NCBI GenBank assembly: GCA_023206055.1 | Contig: CP065366.1 | Coordinates: forward strand, 2,294,001-2,358,000 | Direction of reading: 5' to 3' | Length of the DNA: 64,000 bases | From: Vibrio cyclitrophicus | Lineage (GTDB): Bacteria; Pseudomonadota; Gammaproteobacteria; Enterobacterales; Vibrionaceae | In this document: piece by piece, positions 8,517 to 17,768 of the stretch | Position numbering within the stretch: the stretch's first letter is position 1 | How the letters are laid out: the number at the start of each line of letters is the position of its first letter | Program-made: the position numbers and the translations under genes | The notes under the pieces: generated by a model | The model's database searches: none | Seen by the model: the letters and a program-made list of their open reading frames with translations, nothing else | Told to the model about the DNA's origin: nothing

Positions 8517-10349
8517 CTATTGTTTCAATGCTTGATAAATGTTTTCTGCCAAAGAATGACTAATGCCCGGCACTTTGGCTATTTCTTCGACAGTTGCGCG
8601 CTTAAGTTCTTGTAAGCCACCCATATATTTCAACAAAGATTGACGGCGTTTCGGCCCCACCCCTTCGATTCCTTCCAAAGCGCTGGTTCTTCGCGTTTTA
8701 CCACGTTTCGCTCTGTGCCCTGCAATCGCATGATTATGGCTTTCATCGCGAATGTGCTGGATAAGGTGCAACGCTGGCGCATCACTTGGTAAGTTAAATT
8801 CTTCACCTTCAAGGGTTACCAAGGTTTCTAAACCCGGTTTACGCGTTACCCCTTTCGCAATACCCATCATCCTTGGTCTAAACGGCCAATCACCCCAATA
8901 TTGAGAAATGATCTCATGAGCGCGGTTTAGCTGACCTTTGCCACCATCGATAAAGATGATGTCTGGGATCTTGTCGACATCGAGTTGCTTCGAGTAACGC
9001 CTCTCAAGCGCCTGACCCATCGCTGCATAATCATCACCACCTGTAATGCCTGTGATGTTGTAACGACGGTACTCCGGTTTAACCGGGCCTTCTTGATTGA
9101 ACACCACACACGACGCAATCGTGCTTTCACCCATGGTATGACTGATATCGAAACATTCCATGCGCTTGATAGCATCCATCGACAGCACTTCTTGAAGCTC
9201 TTTGAAGCGCTGATTAATCGTCATCTTGTGATTAATCTTGGTGGTAATAGCCGTCAATGCATTGGTGTTCGACAATTTAAGGTAACGACCTCGAGTACCT
9301 GAAGGGTTGGTATTGAAGTGAATCTTACGACCCGCCACTTCACACAAGGCTTCTTGAATCGGTGTGACATCTTCCAGCAAATCGGCATTGAGAATCAAAC
9401 GAGTTGGGATGGTTCTCGCTTCATTATGCGCAAGATAGTATTGGCTTAAAAAGCTCGAAAATACCTCTTCTCGCACCGTATTGTTTGGAATTTTCGGGAA
9501 ATGGCTTCTACTGCCTAAAACCTTGCCTTGGCGAATCATCAAGATATGAATACAAGCTACGCCATTCTCTTGAGCAAAGCCCAACACGTCCATATCTTCC
9601 ATTGAATCGTCGGATACGTATTGTTGTTCTTGCACGCGTCGAATCGCTTGGATTTGGTCACGGAAAGCAGCAGCTTGTTCAAAACGAAGCTCACGGCTTG
9701 CTGTGTCCATCTTATCGATAAGCGTCTCAAGGACGAGCTTATCTTTCCCTTGCAGGAATAGACGAACGTAATCGATAAGTTCACTGTACTCTTCATCAGA
9801 GATGATGGAGCTGACACATGGCGCGGCACATCGGCCAATCTGATACATCAAACACGGGCGTGTTCTGTTGGCATAAACCGTATCTTCACACTGGCGGGCA
9901 GGGAAAATCTTTTGGATTAGGTGTAGCGTCTCACGCACAGCGCCGGAATCAGGGTAAGGACCAAAGTATTCGCCCTTTTTCTTCTTAGCACCACGATGCA
10001 TCGACAAACGAGGATGCTTGTGACCGCTAATAAAAATATAAGGGTACGACTTATCATCACGCAAAAGTACGTTGTATTTAGGCAAGTACTGCTTGATGTA
10101 GTTGTGCTCAAGAATGAGCGCTTCTGTTTCCGTGTGCGTTACAGTGACATCGATCTTGTCAATATTACTGACTAGAGCGCGTGTTTTTTCACTGTCGACT
10201 TTTTTACGGAAATAACTGGAAAGGCGTTTTTTGAGGTTCTTAGCTTTACCGACGTAAATAACGACAGCCTCGGCGTTATACATTCGATAAACGCCGGGCT
10301 GCTCTGTTACTGTTTTTAGGAATGAGACTGAGTCAAACAAGTTGGTCAC
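8517..10349 (-). CDS. uvrC: Excinuclease ABC subunit C
   Basis: 610 aa, full length. Order of domains: N-terminal GIY-YIG nuclease (QPGVYRMYN, VIYVGKAKNLKKR), a cysteine cluster CLMYQIGRCAAPC, the UVR motif near residue 210, the RNase-H-like 5'-incision domain (FDISHTMGE, FIDGGKGQ), and C-terminal helix-hairpin-helix repeats (IEGVGPKRRQSLL, VPGISHSLAENIY). It makes both incisions of nucleotide excision repair with UvrB. It follows varA by 15 bp, so it is probably read from the varA promoter. Confidence 0.97.
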   Translation of the reverse strand: MTNLFDSVSFLKTVTEQPGVYRMYNAEAVVIYVGKAKNLKKRLSSYFRKKVDSEKTRALVSNIDKIDVTVTHTETEALILEHNYIKQYLPKYNVLLRDDKSYPYIFISGHKHPRLSMHRGAKKKKGEYFGPYPDSGAVRETLHLIQKIFPARQCEDTVYANRTRPCLMYQIGRCAAPCVSSIISDEEYSELIDYVRLFLQGKDKLVLETLIDKMDTASRELRFEQAAAFRDQIQAIRRVQEQQYVSDDSMEDMDVLGFAQENGVACIHILMIRQGKVLGSRSHFPKIPNNTVREEVFSSFLSQYYLAHNEARTIPTRLILNADLLEDVTPIQEALCEVAGRKIHFNTNPSGTRGRYLKLSNTNALTAITTKINHKMTINQRFKELQEVLSMDAIKRMECFDISHTMGESTIASCVVFNQEGPVKPEYRRYNITGITGGDDYAAMGQALERRYSKQLDVDKIPDIIFIDGGKGQLNRAHEIISQYWGDWPFRPRMMGIAKGVTRKPGLETLVTLEGEEFNLPSDAPALHLIQHIRDESHNHAIAGHRAKRGKTRRTSALEGIEGVGPKRRQSLLKYMGGLQELKRATVEEIAKVPGISHSLAENIYQALKQ

Positions 10350-10364
10350 TATACGATCTCAGTG

Positions 10365-11009
10365 TTAAAGGGTCTCAGTGTCTAACATTCCATGTCTAAT
10401 CGCTAAATGCGTCAGCTCTACATCGCCACTGATATCCAGCTTACTGAACAAGCGGTAGCGGTAACTGTTGACTGTTTTAGGACTTAGATTGAGTTGCTCT
10501 GAAATATCCGTCACTTTCTGACCTTTAGTAATCATCATCATGATTTGAAGTTCACGTTCAGATAAGTCTGCGAATGGATTTTCAGACGCAGGCGAGAATT
10601 GGCTCAAAGCCATCTGCTGCGCAATTTCTGGTGAAATGTATCGTTGGCCACTATTAACCACTCGAATTGCATTTACCATTTCATCCGGACCTGCCCCTTT
10701 AGTAAGGTAACCAGCAGCTCCAGCTTGCATCACTTTAGTTGGAAACGGATTTTCCGTATGAACAGTTAAAACGATGATTTTAACATCAGGGTTGAAACGC
10801 AAGATTTTCTTGGTTGCTTCTAAGCCACCAATACCAGGCATATTCATATCCATCAAAATAACGTCAGTATTGTTAGTACGACACCATTTTGCAGCATCTT
10901 CACCGCTTTCAGCTTCCCCTGCTACGTTCATTCCACGGACGTCTTCAATAATACGTCGTATCCCTGTGCGAACCAGCTCGTGATCATCTACAAGGAAAAC
11001 ATTTATCAA
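10365..11009 (-). CDS. varA: GacA/UvrY-type response regulator VarA
   Basis: 214 aa: receiver domain with phosphoacceptor D54 in VILMDMNMPG, acidic pair D8-D9 and the conserved lysine in LTKGAG, followed by a LuxR/NarL-type helix-turn-helix (LSERELQIMMMITKG ... LSPKTVNSYRYRLF). In vibrios VarA acts with the hybrid kinase VarS to drive the small RNAs that sequester CsrA. The kinase is not nearby, as usual. The neighbouring order varA-uvrC-pgsA supports orthology to E. coli uvrY. Confidence 0.93.
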   Translation of the reverse strand: MINVFLVDDHELVRTGIRRIIEDVRGMNVAGEAESGEDAAKWCRTNNTDVILMDMNMPGIGGLEATKKILRFNPDVKIIVLTVHTENPFPTKVMQAGAAGYLTKGAGPDEMVNAIRVVNSGQRYISPEIAQQMALSQFSPASENPFADLSERELQIMMMITKGQKVTDISEQLNLSPKTVNSYRYRLFSKLDISGDVELTHLAIRHGMLDTETL

Positions 11010-11435
11010 ACTTGTATCTCCACACTATTAATTGGCTCTGCAACCACTGTGTCGTTTCATCTGTTTGAAACAATTGAACAAAGGAACAGTGGATCGCAGC
11101 ATTGAGTACATCTTAACTTAATTACTAAAAAAAAGCTCTGTTGAATATGTGCTGAAACACGAACTTTAGCAAGTACTTATTAACAAATAAGCTAACTAAA
11201 ACAACAAGCTTTTTCTAAAAATCAACCAGTTAAAACAACACCCAATAAAATTACATAAGATAAAGATATTTTCAATACCATTGAATAACCATTCGCGACA
11301 ATTTCACTTATTTGCCTATAGAGTCCCGTTATTTGCCTCTACTAACTAGAATTTAGTTAGTATTTTTACTGCCTGTTGTACGCAGAGGGTCGCTAGATGG
11401 TAGTATTCGATTCCCCATTTCAATAGGTTACTACA
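11010..11435. other. Divergent intergenic region varA / polB
   Basis: 426 bp, AT-rich, without a gene. It should hold both promoters. I looked for a LexA box for polB and found only CTG-N11-CAG at 11371-11387, one base longer than the usual CTG-N10-CAG. Confidence 0.5.
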
Positions 11436-13799
11436 TTGGATATTCAGCAAGGCTTTGTACTCACAAGACAAGCAAGAGATTTTTCAGGGCGCACGCAAAT
11501 CGACTTGTGGTTAAGCACCCCTCAAGGCCCTACTCTGCTGACAATTCAAAATGAAAAACCTGTATTTTTTGTTGCTCAATCTGATGTAGAAGCATGTCAG
11601 GCAATCGCAGCGAAAGAGTCGATCGATTGCCAATTTAAGCCTCTAGAATTAGCCACCTTCGAGCAAACACCTCTCGCCGCATGTTACACCTCACTGTCGA
11701 GAAGTAGCTTTGGTTTAGCGCAAGCCTTTCACAACGAAGAAATCCAAACCTTTGAAAGCGATATTCGACTCGCCGATCGATTCTTAATGGAACGTTTTAT
11801 CAAGGGAAGTATTGAGTTCACTGGATCTGCTGTGCAAAAAAGTCAGCACCGTCGAGTCTCAAACGCAAAATGCCGTTCAGGTGATTACTTACCCAACCTA
11901 TCAGTGGTCTCGCTTGATATTGAGTGTTCGGAAAAAGGCGTGCTTTATTCAATTGGCCTAGACAGCCCGATGGACAGCCGAGTGATCATGGTCGGCGAAC
12001 CACAACAAGCAGACACCAACATCCAATGGGTTGCCAACGAGAAAGCGCTACTCGAAGCAATGATAGCTTGGTTCTCTAAATTTGATCCTGACATCATCAT
12101 TGGTTGGAACGTTATCGACTTCGATTTCAGGCTGCTGCACAAACGTTCAGAATGGAACGAAGTGAAGCTCAACATCGGCAGAGACAACCAACCGAGCTTT
12201 TTCCGTAGTTCCGCTCAAAATCAGCAAGGCTTTATCACGATTCCAGGCCGCGTTGTCTTGGATGGTATCGATATGCTCAAGACAGCGACCTACCACTTCC
12301 GTTCTTGGTCACTCGAATCGGTATCACAAGAACTTCTTGGGGAAGGTAAAGACATTCATAATGTTCACGATCGCATGGACGAGATCAACCGAATGTTTAA
12401 GTTCGATAAACCATCGCTCGCCAAATATAACCTGCAAGATTGTGTGCTAGTAAACCGCATCTTCGAACGCACTCACCTACTCGACTTCGCGATTGAGCGC
12501 TCTCGATTAACCGGTGTAGAGCTGGACCGCGTTGGTGGCTCTGTTGCCGCCTTTACCAATTTATACATGCCTCAGATACACCGAGCAGGTTACGTGGCAC
12601 CGAACTTAGAGCCTGAAAACTGGATCGCTAGCCCCGGTGGCTATGTAATGGATTCAATTCCCAACCTGTATGACTCGGTGTTGGTACTCGATTTTAAGAG
12701 TCTGTATCCATCGATCATTCGCTCATTTCTGATTGACCCTATGGGGCTTATAGAAGGGTTGAAGCTGGAACTAGGGCCTGCAGAAGACCAAGCAGTAGAA
12801 GGCTTTCGCGGTGGTCAATTCCATAGATCTAAACACTTCTTGCCTGAAATGATTGAAAACCTCTGGGCTGCACGAGATGTTGCGAAGAAGAACAACGAAA
12901 AGGCCTTCTCTCAGGCGATCAAGATCATCATGAACTCATTCTATGGTGTGTTAGGTTCATCTGGTTGTCGTTTCTTCGATACCCGCTTGGCATCCTCTAT
13001 CACCATGCGTGGGCATGAGATCATGAAGCAAACAAAGGTTCTGATCGAAGACAAAGGCTATCAAGTGATTTACGGCGATACCGATTCAACCTTCGTGTCT
13101 CTGAACGGCAGTTATGATCAGCAAAAAGCAGACGAGATAGGGAATGAACTGGTCGCTTACATCAACGATTGGTGGACGAATCATTTAAAAGAGACCCACA
13201 ATCTAACCTCAATACTTGAACTGGAGTACGAAACTCACTATCGCAAGTTTCTAATGCCAACGATTCGAGGCTCTGAAACAGGATCAAAGAAACGTTATGC
13301 TGGCTTAATCAATCAAGGTGACCAAGAGAAGATCATCTTTAAAGGACTTGAAAGTGCTCGTACCGATTGGACACCTCTCGCACAGCAATTCCAACAAACC
13401 TTGTATGAGATGGTGTTTCACGATCAAGACCCGACCGACTATGTCAGACAGTTTGTCGATGAAACCTCTGCTGGCAAGCATGATGATTTATTAGTGTATC
13501 AAAAGCGCTTACGCCGCAAATTGCACGAATACCAAAAGAACATTCCGCCACAGGTGCGCGCTGCAAGATTAGCAGACGAAATCAATGCCCAGCTTGGTCG
13601 CCCGCTTCAATACCAAAACAAAGGACGTATTGAATATTTGATTACGCTGAGTGGCCCAGAGCCCAAGGAGTACTTGAAGAGTGGCATCGATTATCAACAT
13701 TACATCGATAAGCAGATTAAACCGGTCGCAGAAGCGATTTTGCCATTTATAGGGTTAGATTTTGAAAGAGTCAGCGGCCAGCAACTAGGCCTGTTCTAG
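11436..13799 (+). CDS. polB: DNA polymerase II
   Basis: 787 aa family-B polymerase, normal length. The 3'-5' exonuclease motif LDIECS is near residue 160; polymerase motif A DFKSLYPSIIRS near 419, motif B MNSFYGVLGSSGCRFF near 505, and motif C YGDTDSTF near 546. It restarts replication at lesions and is SOS-induced in E. coli. The start is a TTG with only a weak upstream GG run; no nearby in-frame ATG fits the expected N-terminus. It is monocistronic. Confidence 0.96.
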   Translation: MDIQQGFVLTRQARDFSGRTQIDLWLSTPQGPTLLTIQNEKPVFFVAQSDVEACQAIAAKESIDCQFKPLELATFEQTPLAACYTSLSRSSFGLAQAFHNEEIQTFESDIRLADRFLMERFIKGSIEFTGSAVQKSQHRRVSNAKCRSGDYLPNLSVVSLDIECSEKGVLYSIGLDSPMDSRVIMVGEPQQADTNIQWVANEKALLEAMIAWFSKFDPDIIIGWNVIDFDFRLLHKRSEWNEVKLNIGRDNQPSFFRSSAQNQQGFITIPGRVVLDGIDMLKTATYHFRSWSLESVSQELLGEGKDIHNVHDRMDEINRMFKFDKPSLAKYNLQDCVLVNRIFERTHLLDFAIERSRLTGVELDRVGGSVAAFTNLYMPQIHRAGYVAPNLEPENWIASPGGYVMDSIPNLYDSVLVLDFKSLYPSIIRSFLIDPMGLIEGLKLELGPAEDQAVEGFRGGQFHRSKHFLPEMIENLWAARDVAKKNNEKAFSQAIKIIMNSFYGVLGSSGCRFFDTRLASSITMRGHEIMKQTKVLIEDKGYQVIYGDTDSTFVSLNGSYDQQKADEIGNELVAYINDWWTNHLKETHNLTSILELEYETHYRKFLMPTIRGSETGSKKRYAGLINQGDQEKIIFKGLESARTDWTPLAQQFQQTLYEMVFHDQDPTDYVRQFVDETSAGKHDDLLVYQKRLRRKLHEYQKNIPPQVRAARLADEINAQLGRPLQYQNKGRIEYLITLSGPEPKEYLKSGIDYQHYIDKQIKPVAEAILPFIGLDFERVSGQQLGLF

Positions 13800-13867
13800 A
13801 TTGAATTCTCTTTTCTAGGCGACATTAGACTCGAGATATCGATTAAAACTCGGGCCAAACATCAAAA

Positions 13868-13907
13868 CAAAAAAAGCAGAGGAGTGCTTAACTCGTTCTG
13901 CTTTTTC
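13868..13907. terminator. Bidirectional terminator after polB
   Basis: AAAAAGCAGA/TCTGCTTTTT with an inner GAGT/ACTC extension, between the convergent polB and the nucleotidyltransferase-like gene. Confidence 0.85.
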
Positions 13908-13932
13908 ATATCAATGGATAGCTTACGAACCT

Positions 13933-14700
13933 CTATCCGATTCTGAACTCAGTTTTCTGATACTGCTTAATCAACCACTCACCAAAACCATCAAGAATAC
14001 CGATCACCGAACGTTTAGGGATTGGTCTACCAGAAAGTAAAATACCCAACCTTTGGATTTCGACTTCTCGATCTGGATGATACTTCAAAAATTGCTGGCC
14101 ACACTCTATTGGATCATCGAACCAATATTTATCGCGGTACATCACCAAAGAGTAACTCGCTCTTAGCAGCTTTTTAGCAATGACTACTTGCGCGGCCACT
14201 TGTTGCTCTGGCGTTGTTGCTCGGGCTATTTTATTGCGATACACCGCCAACCAGTTTTCCGCATCCATATTCCAATGCTTAGCAATTTCCCAGCTTGTTT
14301 CAAAATCACCATAACAATCTGACAAATCTTCACCATGCACACACACGGCTAAATGCTTGAGCATAAAACCCCATGTGAAGATGTTGTCGAAATCAACTAT
14401 CTCGCTCACCAAGGTGGTTTTGATCGCCACTTGAGTGACCTGAGGGAAGCTCTTTTGGAAGCGCCATTTGATGGTATTCAGCAGCGTAGTTCGTTGATCT
14501 GGAAACGGTCGATGAGTCACCACAACCACATCTAAATTGGATCGACCGACAACGGCTTGCTTACGTGCCACACTGCCATAAACATAGACACTGTGCAGAT
14601 TAGAACCTAATCCGCCTTTTAAAGAGGTAATCAGATCGTTAACCACAGGTTGAAATTCAGGTTGAAAAGGCTGTGTTGGGTCAATAACAGGTAGCTGCAT
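13933..14700 (-). CDS. Nucleotidyltransferase-fold protein of unknown target
   Basis: 255 aa. The N-terminal third is a polymerase-beta-like nucleotidyltransferase domain (VYVYGSVARKQAVVGRSNLDVVVV), and the C-terminal part is helical, as in aminoglycoside adenylyltransferase-like and related stand-alone proteins. The usual SDxD metal-binding pair reads S-N-L-D here, so the first acidic residue is replaced by Asn; the codon is AAT. Activity may be lost or altered. It is transcribed alone, divergently from efpL. I cannot assign a substrate and would not call it a resistance gene. Confidence 0.75.
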   Translation of the reverse strand: MQLPVIDPTQPFQPEFQPVVNDLITSLKGGLGSNLHSVYVYGSVARKQAVVGRSNLDVVVVTHRPFPDQRTTLLNTIKWRFQKSFPQVTQVAIKTTLVSEIVDFDNIFTWGFMLKHLAVCVHGEDLSDCYGDFETSWEIAKHWNMDAENWLAVYRNKIARATTPEQQVAAQVVIAKKLLRASYSLVMYRDKYWFDDPIECGQQFLKYHPDREVEIQRLGILLSGRPIPKRSVIGILDGFGEWLIKQYQKTEFRIG

Positions 14701-14837
14701 AGGTCGTTTCGGTAAATAAAATAATGATTTAACTATAACTCTATGATCGCCTAGGTGACTTTATGATTCAAGCTATTCCTATTTATAGCATCTCCGAGAT
14801 ATAATCAGTGGATAGACCCACTAAGGACAAACACAAA

Positions 14838-15407
14838 ATGCCTAGAGCAAGTGAAATTAAAAAAGGTTTTGCTATCACAGTAGAAAGCAAAACAGTAATC
14901 GTTAAAGATATCGAAGTGACTACACCAGGTGGCCGTGGCGGCCAAAAGATTTACCGCTTCCGTGGTAACGATGTAGCAACTGGCGTTAAGACAGAAGTTC
15001 GTCACAAGGCTGACGAAATCGTTGAAACTATCGATGTTACTAAGCGTGCAGTGATGTTCTCTTACGTTGATGGCAACGAGTACATCTTTATGGATAACGA
15101 AGATTACACACAATTCATCTTCAACGGTGAAATGATCGAAGACGAACTGCTGTTCATCAACGAAGAAACTCAAGGCGTGTACGCAATTCTTATCGATGGC
15201 ACAGCGGCAACTCTTGAACTGCCTTCTTCGGTTGAGCTTGTTATCGAAGAAACAGACCCTTCAATCAAAGGTGCTTCTGCTTCTGCTCGTACTAAACCAG
15301 CTCGTTTATCTACCGGCCTTACTGTTCAAGTTCCTGAGTACATCGCAACTGGCGATAAAGTAGTAGTGAACACGACTGAACGTAAATACATGAACCGCGC
15401 AAGCTAA
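14838..15407 (+). CDS. efpL: Elongation factor P-like protein EfpL
   Basis: 189 aa with the three-domain EF-P layout (KOW-like N domain and two OB folds). The loop that contacts the P-site tRNA reads TPGGRGGQ, with arginine at the tip where EF-P has its modified lysine; this marks the EfpL/YeiP branch. It relieves ribosome stalling on difficult motifs. I chose the ATG at 14838, with AAGGA about 10 nt upstream; the frame is open from 14808 but lacks homology there. It is followed 10 bp later by the DUF440 gene. Confidence 0.94.
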   Translation: MPRASEIKKGFAITVESKTVIVKDIEVTTPGGRGGQKIYRFRGNDVATGVKTEVRHKADEIVETIDVTKRAVMFSYVDGNEYIFMDNEDYTQFIFNGEMIEDELLFINEETQGVYAILIDGTAATLELPSSVELVIEETDPSIKGASASARTKPARLSTGLTVQVPEYIATGDKVVVNTTERKYMNRAS

Positions 15408-15417
15408 GATACTTATT

Positions 15418-15747
15418 ATGACCGAAGCTAACGACCTAATGTCTTACGACGATGCAATTGATACTGCATACGACATCTTTCTTGAGATGGCACCTGATAA
15501 TCTTGAACCTGCAGACGTGATTCTATTCACAGCTCAGTTTGAAGATCGTGGCGCTGCAGAACTTGTTGAAACTGGCGATGATTGGGTTGAACATGTTGGC
15601 TTTGAAGTCGACAAAGAAATCTACGCTGAAGTGCGCATTGGTCTTGTGAATGAAGCTGATGACGTTCTAGACGACGTATTTGCTCGCATGTTAATCAGCC
15701 GTGACCCAGAACATAAGTTCTGTCACATGCTGTGGAAACGCGACTAA
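15418..15747 (+). CDS. DUF440 / HI1450-type acidic protein (putative dsDNA mimic)
   Basis: 109 aa, strongly acidic throughout, with the motif NLEPADVILFTAQFEDRGAAEL and a C-terminal DPEHKFCHMLWKRD. These are hallmarks of the YciU/HI1450 family (UPF0263), proposed from structure to mimic DNA. It lies 10 bp after efpL, probably one transcript. The function in the cell is not established. Confidence 0.9.
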   Translation: MTEANDLMSYDDAIDTAYDIFLEMAPDNLEPADVILFTAQFEDRGAAELVETGDDWVEHVGFEVDKEIYAEVRIGLVNEADDVLDDVFARMLISRDPEHKFCHMLWKRD

Positions 15748-15894
15748 TACCGCTGTTGACGCTCATCTGCATGAGTAAACAAGTATTCATGTAAGCGAGT
15801 TAAAAGTTAGCCGAGCCGATTGCTCGGCTATTTTTATCACGCAATTTTTCATCGTGATTACTCACTTTCATCATCAACTTTAGATTCACTGATT

Positions 15895-16377
15895 ATGACC
15901 AAAGCAAAAACAGACACACAATCAAAAGGCTATGCCTGCATTGGCCTAGTTAACCCAAAGACGCCTGAAAACGTAGGCTCTGTGATGCGAGCTGCTGGCT
16001 GCTACGGCGCCAACTCTGTTTTTTACACTGGCACACGCTACGACCATGCGCGAAAATTCCATACCGACACCAAAGAAAAGCACTTAGCCCTACCTTTAAT
16101 TGGTGTTGAAGAGTTGAAAGACATTATTCCAGTAGGCTGCGTGCCTGTAGCTGTTGATCTGATTGAAGGTGCTAAGCCTCTACCTGATTACAAGCACCCA
16201 CCACGCGCGTTTTACATTTTTGGCCCTGAAGATGGCACGCTAAAGAAAGAGATCACAGATTTCTGTCGTGAGACGATTTACGTTCCGACCAACGGCTGTA
16301 TGAATCTAGCGGCATCAGTGAATGTTGTGCTTTACGACCGACTGGCGAAGGGCGATAACTTTTCGAATCATAAGTAA
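15895..16377 (+). CDS. SpoU-family (alpha/beta-knot) RNA methyltransferase
   Basis: 160 aa. The three SpoU motifs are present: NPKTPENVGSVMRAAGCYGA at the N-terminus, FGPEDGTLKKE, and the C-terminal knot MNLAASVNVVLYDRL that binds S-adenosylmethionine. It is a minimal domain like TrmL/YibK without an extra RNA-binding domain; the modified nucleotide is not deducible. Start at the ATG of MTKAKT; the frame is open upstream to 15820, but that stretch is non-homologous. Confidence 0.9.
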   Translation: MTKAKTDTQSKGYACIGLVNPKTPENVGSVMRAAGCYGANSVFYTGTRYDHARKFHTDTKEKHLALPLIGVEELKDIIPVGCVPVAVDLIEGAKPLPDYKHPPRAFYIFGPEDGTLKKEITDFCRETIYVPTNGCMNLAASVNVVLYDRLAKGDNFSNHK

Positions 16378-16380
16378 AAG

Positions 16381-16465
16381 GAACGAGATACGAGATGCGA
16401 AAAGCTCGCTTACTGCGTTTATGGCAGTATGTTTTCGATACTCGATTACTCGCATCCCGCATCTT
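16381..16465. repeat. Imperfect palindromic element
   Basis: Left arm CGAGATACGAGATGCGAAAA (16384-16403) and right arm TTTTCGATACTCGATTACTC (16432-16451) pair with mismatches around a smaller ACTGC/GCAGT hairpin. It lies between convergent genes just before a terminator. The shape suggests a dispersed palindromic repeat. Confidence 0.55.
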
Positions 16466-16483
16466 TTATTTCTTTTAGACGTA

Positions 16484-16512
16484 AAAAAACCTGCTCAATG
16501 AGCAGGTTTTTA
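16484..16512. terminator. Bidirectional terminator
   Basis: AAAACCTGCT/AGCAGGTTTT 10-bp stem with a 5-nt loop between the convergent methyltransferase and rluB. Confidence 0.85.
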
Positions 16513-16574
16513 GTATTCAGTGCTTTCAGCTAATGAAGCTTTAAGCTTGAGAACAGAAGCAATTACCGGCGTAA

Positions 16575-17609
16575 TTACTGACGTGTTCTTGGCTTAGCTG
16601 GTTTAGCCGGACGACCGTTGTTCAGTTTAGGCTTACTTTTGTTAGCCTGAGGGTTGCCTTTGTTTGCAGCTGGAGCGCTACGACCTGAATCAGGTGTTGT
16701 AGTACCGCGAGTTGCAGGCTTCTTACGCTTAGTCTGGTTGCTACGGCCTTTAGGAGCATTTGCACGCTCTTCGTGACGCTTAACAGCACGACGAATTTTC
16801 TGGCTACGAGAACGCTCACGCTTACGAGAAGTGTTTGAAGGATCAAGATCCAAAAGTGTCTCTTTCTCAGGCTTAAGCTCAACAAGCTCACGTAGGTAGT
16901 TAACTTCTTGAAGATCTAGCTCTTTCCAACCGCCACGAGGCAGTTTCTTATCAAGGTAGATATCACCGTAACGTACACGCTTCAGGCGGCTTACTGTCGT
17001 TTCTTGAGATTCCCAAAGGCGACGAACCTCACGGTTACGACCTTCGTTAATCGCAACGTAGAAGGTATGGTTCATACCTTCACCACCAGCGTAAACCACA
17101 TCTTCAAAACGAGCCATGCCGTCTTCTAGTTGTACGCCACGAGTCACGTTTTTAACTTTCTGTTCAGTCACTTCACCGAATACACGTACTAGGTACTCAC
17201 GCTCAACCTGACGGCTTGGGTGCATTAGACGGTTTGCAAGCTCACCATCAGTAGTGAAAAGCAAAAGGCCTGATGTGTTTGCGTCAAGACGACCAACTGA
17301 AATCCAACGAGAACCACGGATCTTAGGTAGACGATCGAAAACAGTACGGCGGCCTTCAGGATCGTGACGAGTACAAAGCTCACCTTCAGGTTTGTAGTAA
17401 GCAAGTACACGACAAACCACTTCTTCAGAAGCCTTGCCTGAAACAGTATGGCCATCGATACGGATCACTGAGTTCTCGTCTTCAAGACGCTCGCCCAGTT
17501 TCGCAACTTGACCGTTAACACTTACACGACCAGATTTGATTAAACCTTCTAGTTCACGACGAGAACCGTGACCAGCTCGCGCTAAAACCTTCTGTAATTT
17601 TTCGCTCAT
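16575..17609 (-). CDS. rluB: 23S rRNA pseudouridine synthase B
   Basis: 344 aa. An N-terminal S4 RNA-binding domain (LQKVLARAGHGSRRELEGLI) is followed by the RsuA-type catalytic domain with the catalytic aspartate in SVGRLDANTSGLLLFT near residue 105. It modifies U2605 (E. coli numbering) of 23S rRNA. The last 110 residues are a lysine/arginine-rich low-complexity tail (RKRERSRSQKIRRAVKRHEE, then many Pro, Asn, Lys), a common feature of RluB. It is followed on the same strand by nothing; upstream is the YciO-type gene after about 160 bp. Confidence 0.95.
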   Translation of the reverse strand: MSEKLQKVLARAGHGSRRELEGLIKSGRVSVNGQVAKLGERLEDENSVIRIDGHTVSGKASEEVVCRVLAYYKPEGELCTRHDPEGRRTVFDRLPKIRGSRWISVGRLDANTSGLLLFTTDGELANRLMHPSRQVEREYLVRVFGEVTEQKVKNVTRGVQLEDGMARFEDVVYAGGEGMNHTFYVAINEGRNREVRRLWESQETTVSRLKRVRYGDIYLDKKLPRGGWKELDLQEVNYLRELVELKPEKETLLDLDPSNTSRKRERSRSQKIRRAVKRHEERANAPKGRSNQTKRKKPATRGTTTPDSGRSAPAANKGNPQANKSKPKLNNGRPAKPAKPRTRQ

Positions 17610-17768
17610 TTACTCTTTTCTACCTAATTGTCGTCTTCACAGACGTCGAATGAATTTTTCGCGACCAAATCGCGGTCGCGTATTATCGCAAATAACCTGC
17701 CAAAAAGCACTTGTTATTTACTGTGGCAGGTTTGCTGTATCGTTACAGACTGTTAATCAGTAAAGCGA

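Noticed and set aside
13933..14700. Aminoglycoside resistance gene
   Set aside because: Only the general nucleotidyltransferase fold is shared, and a catalytic acid is replaced by Asn.
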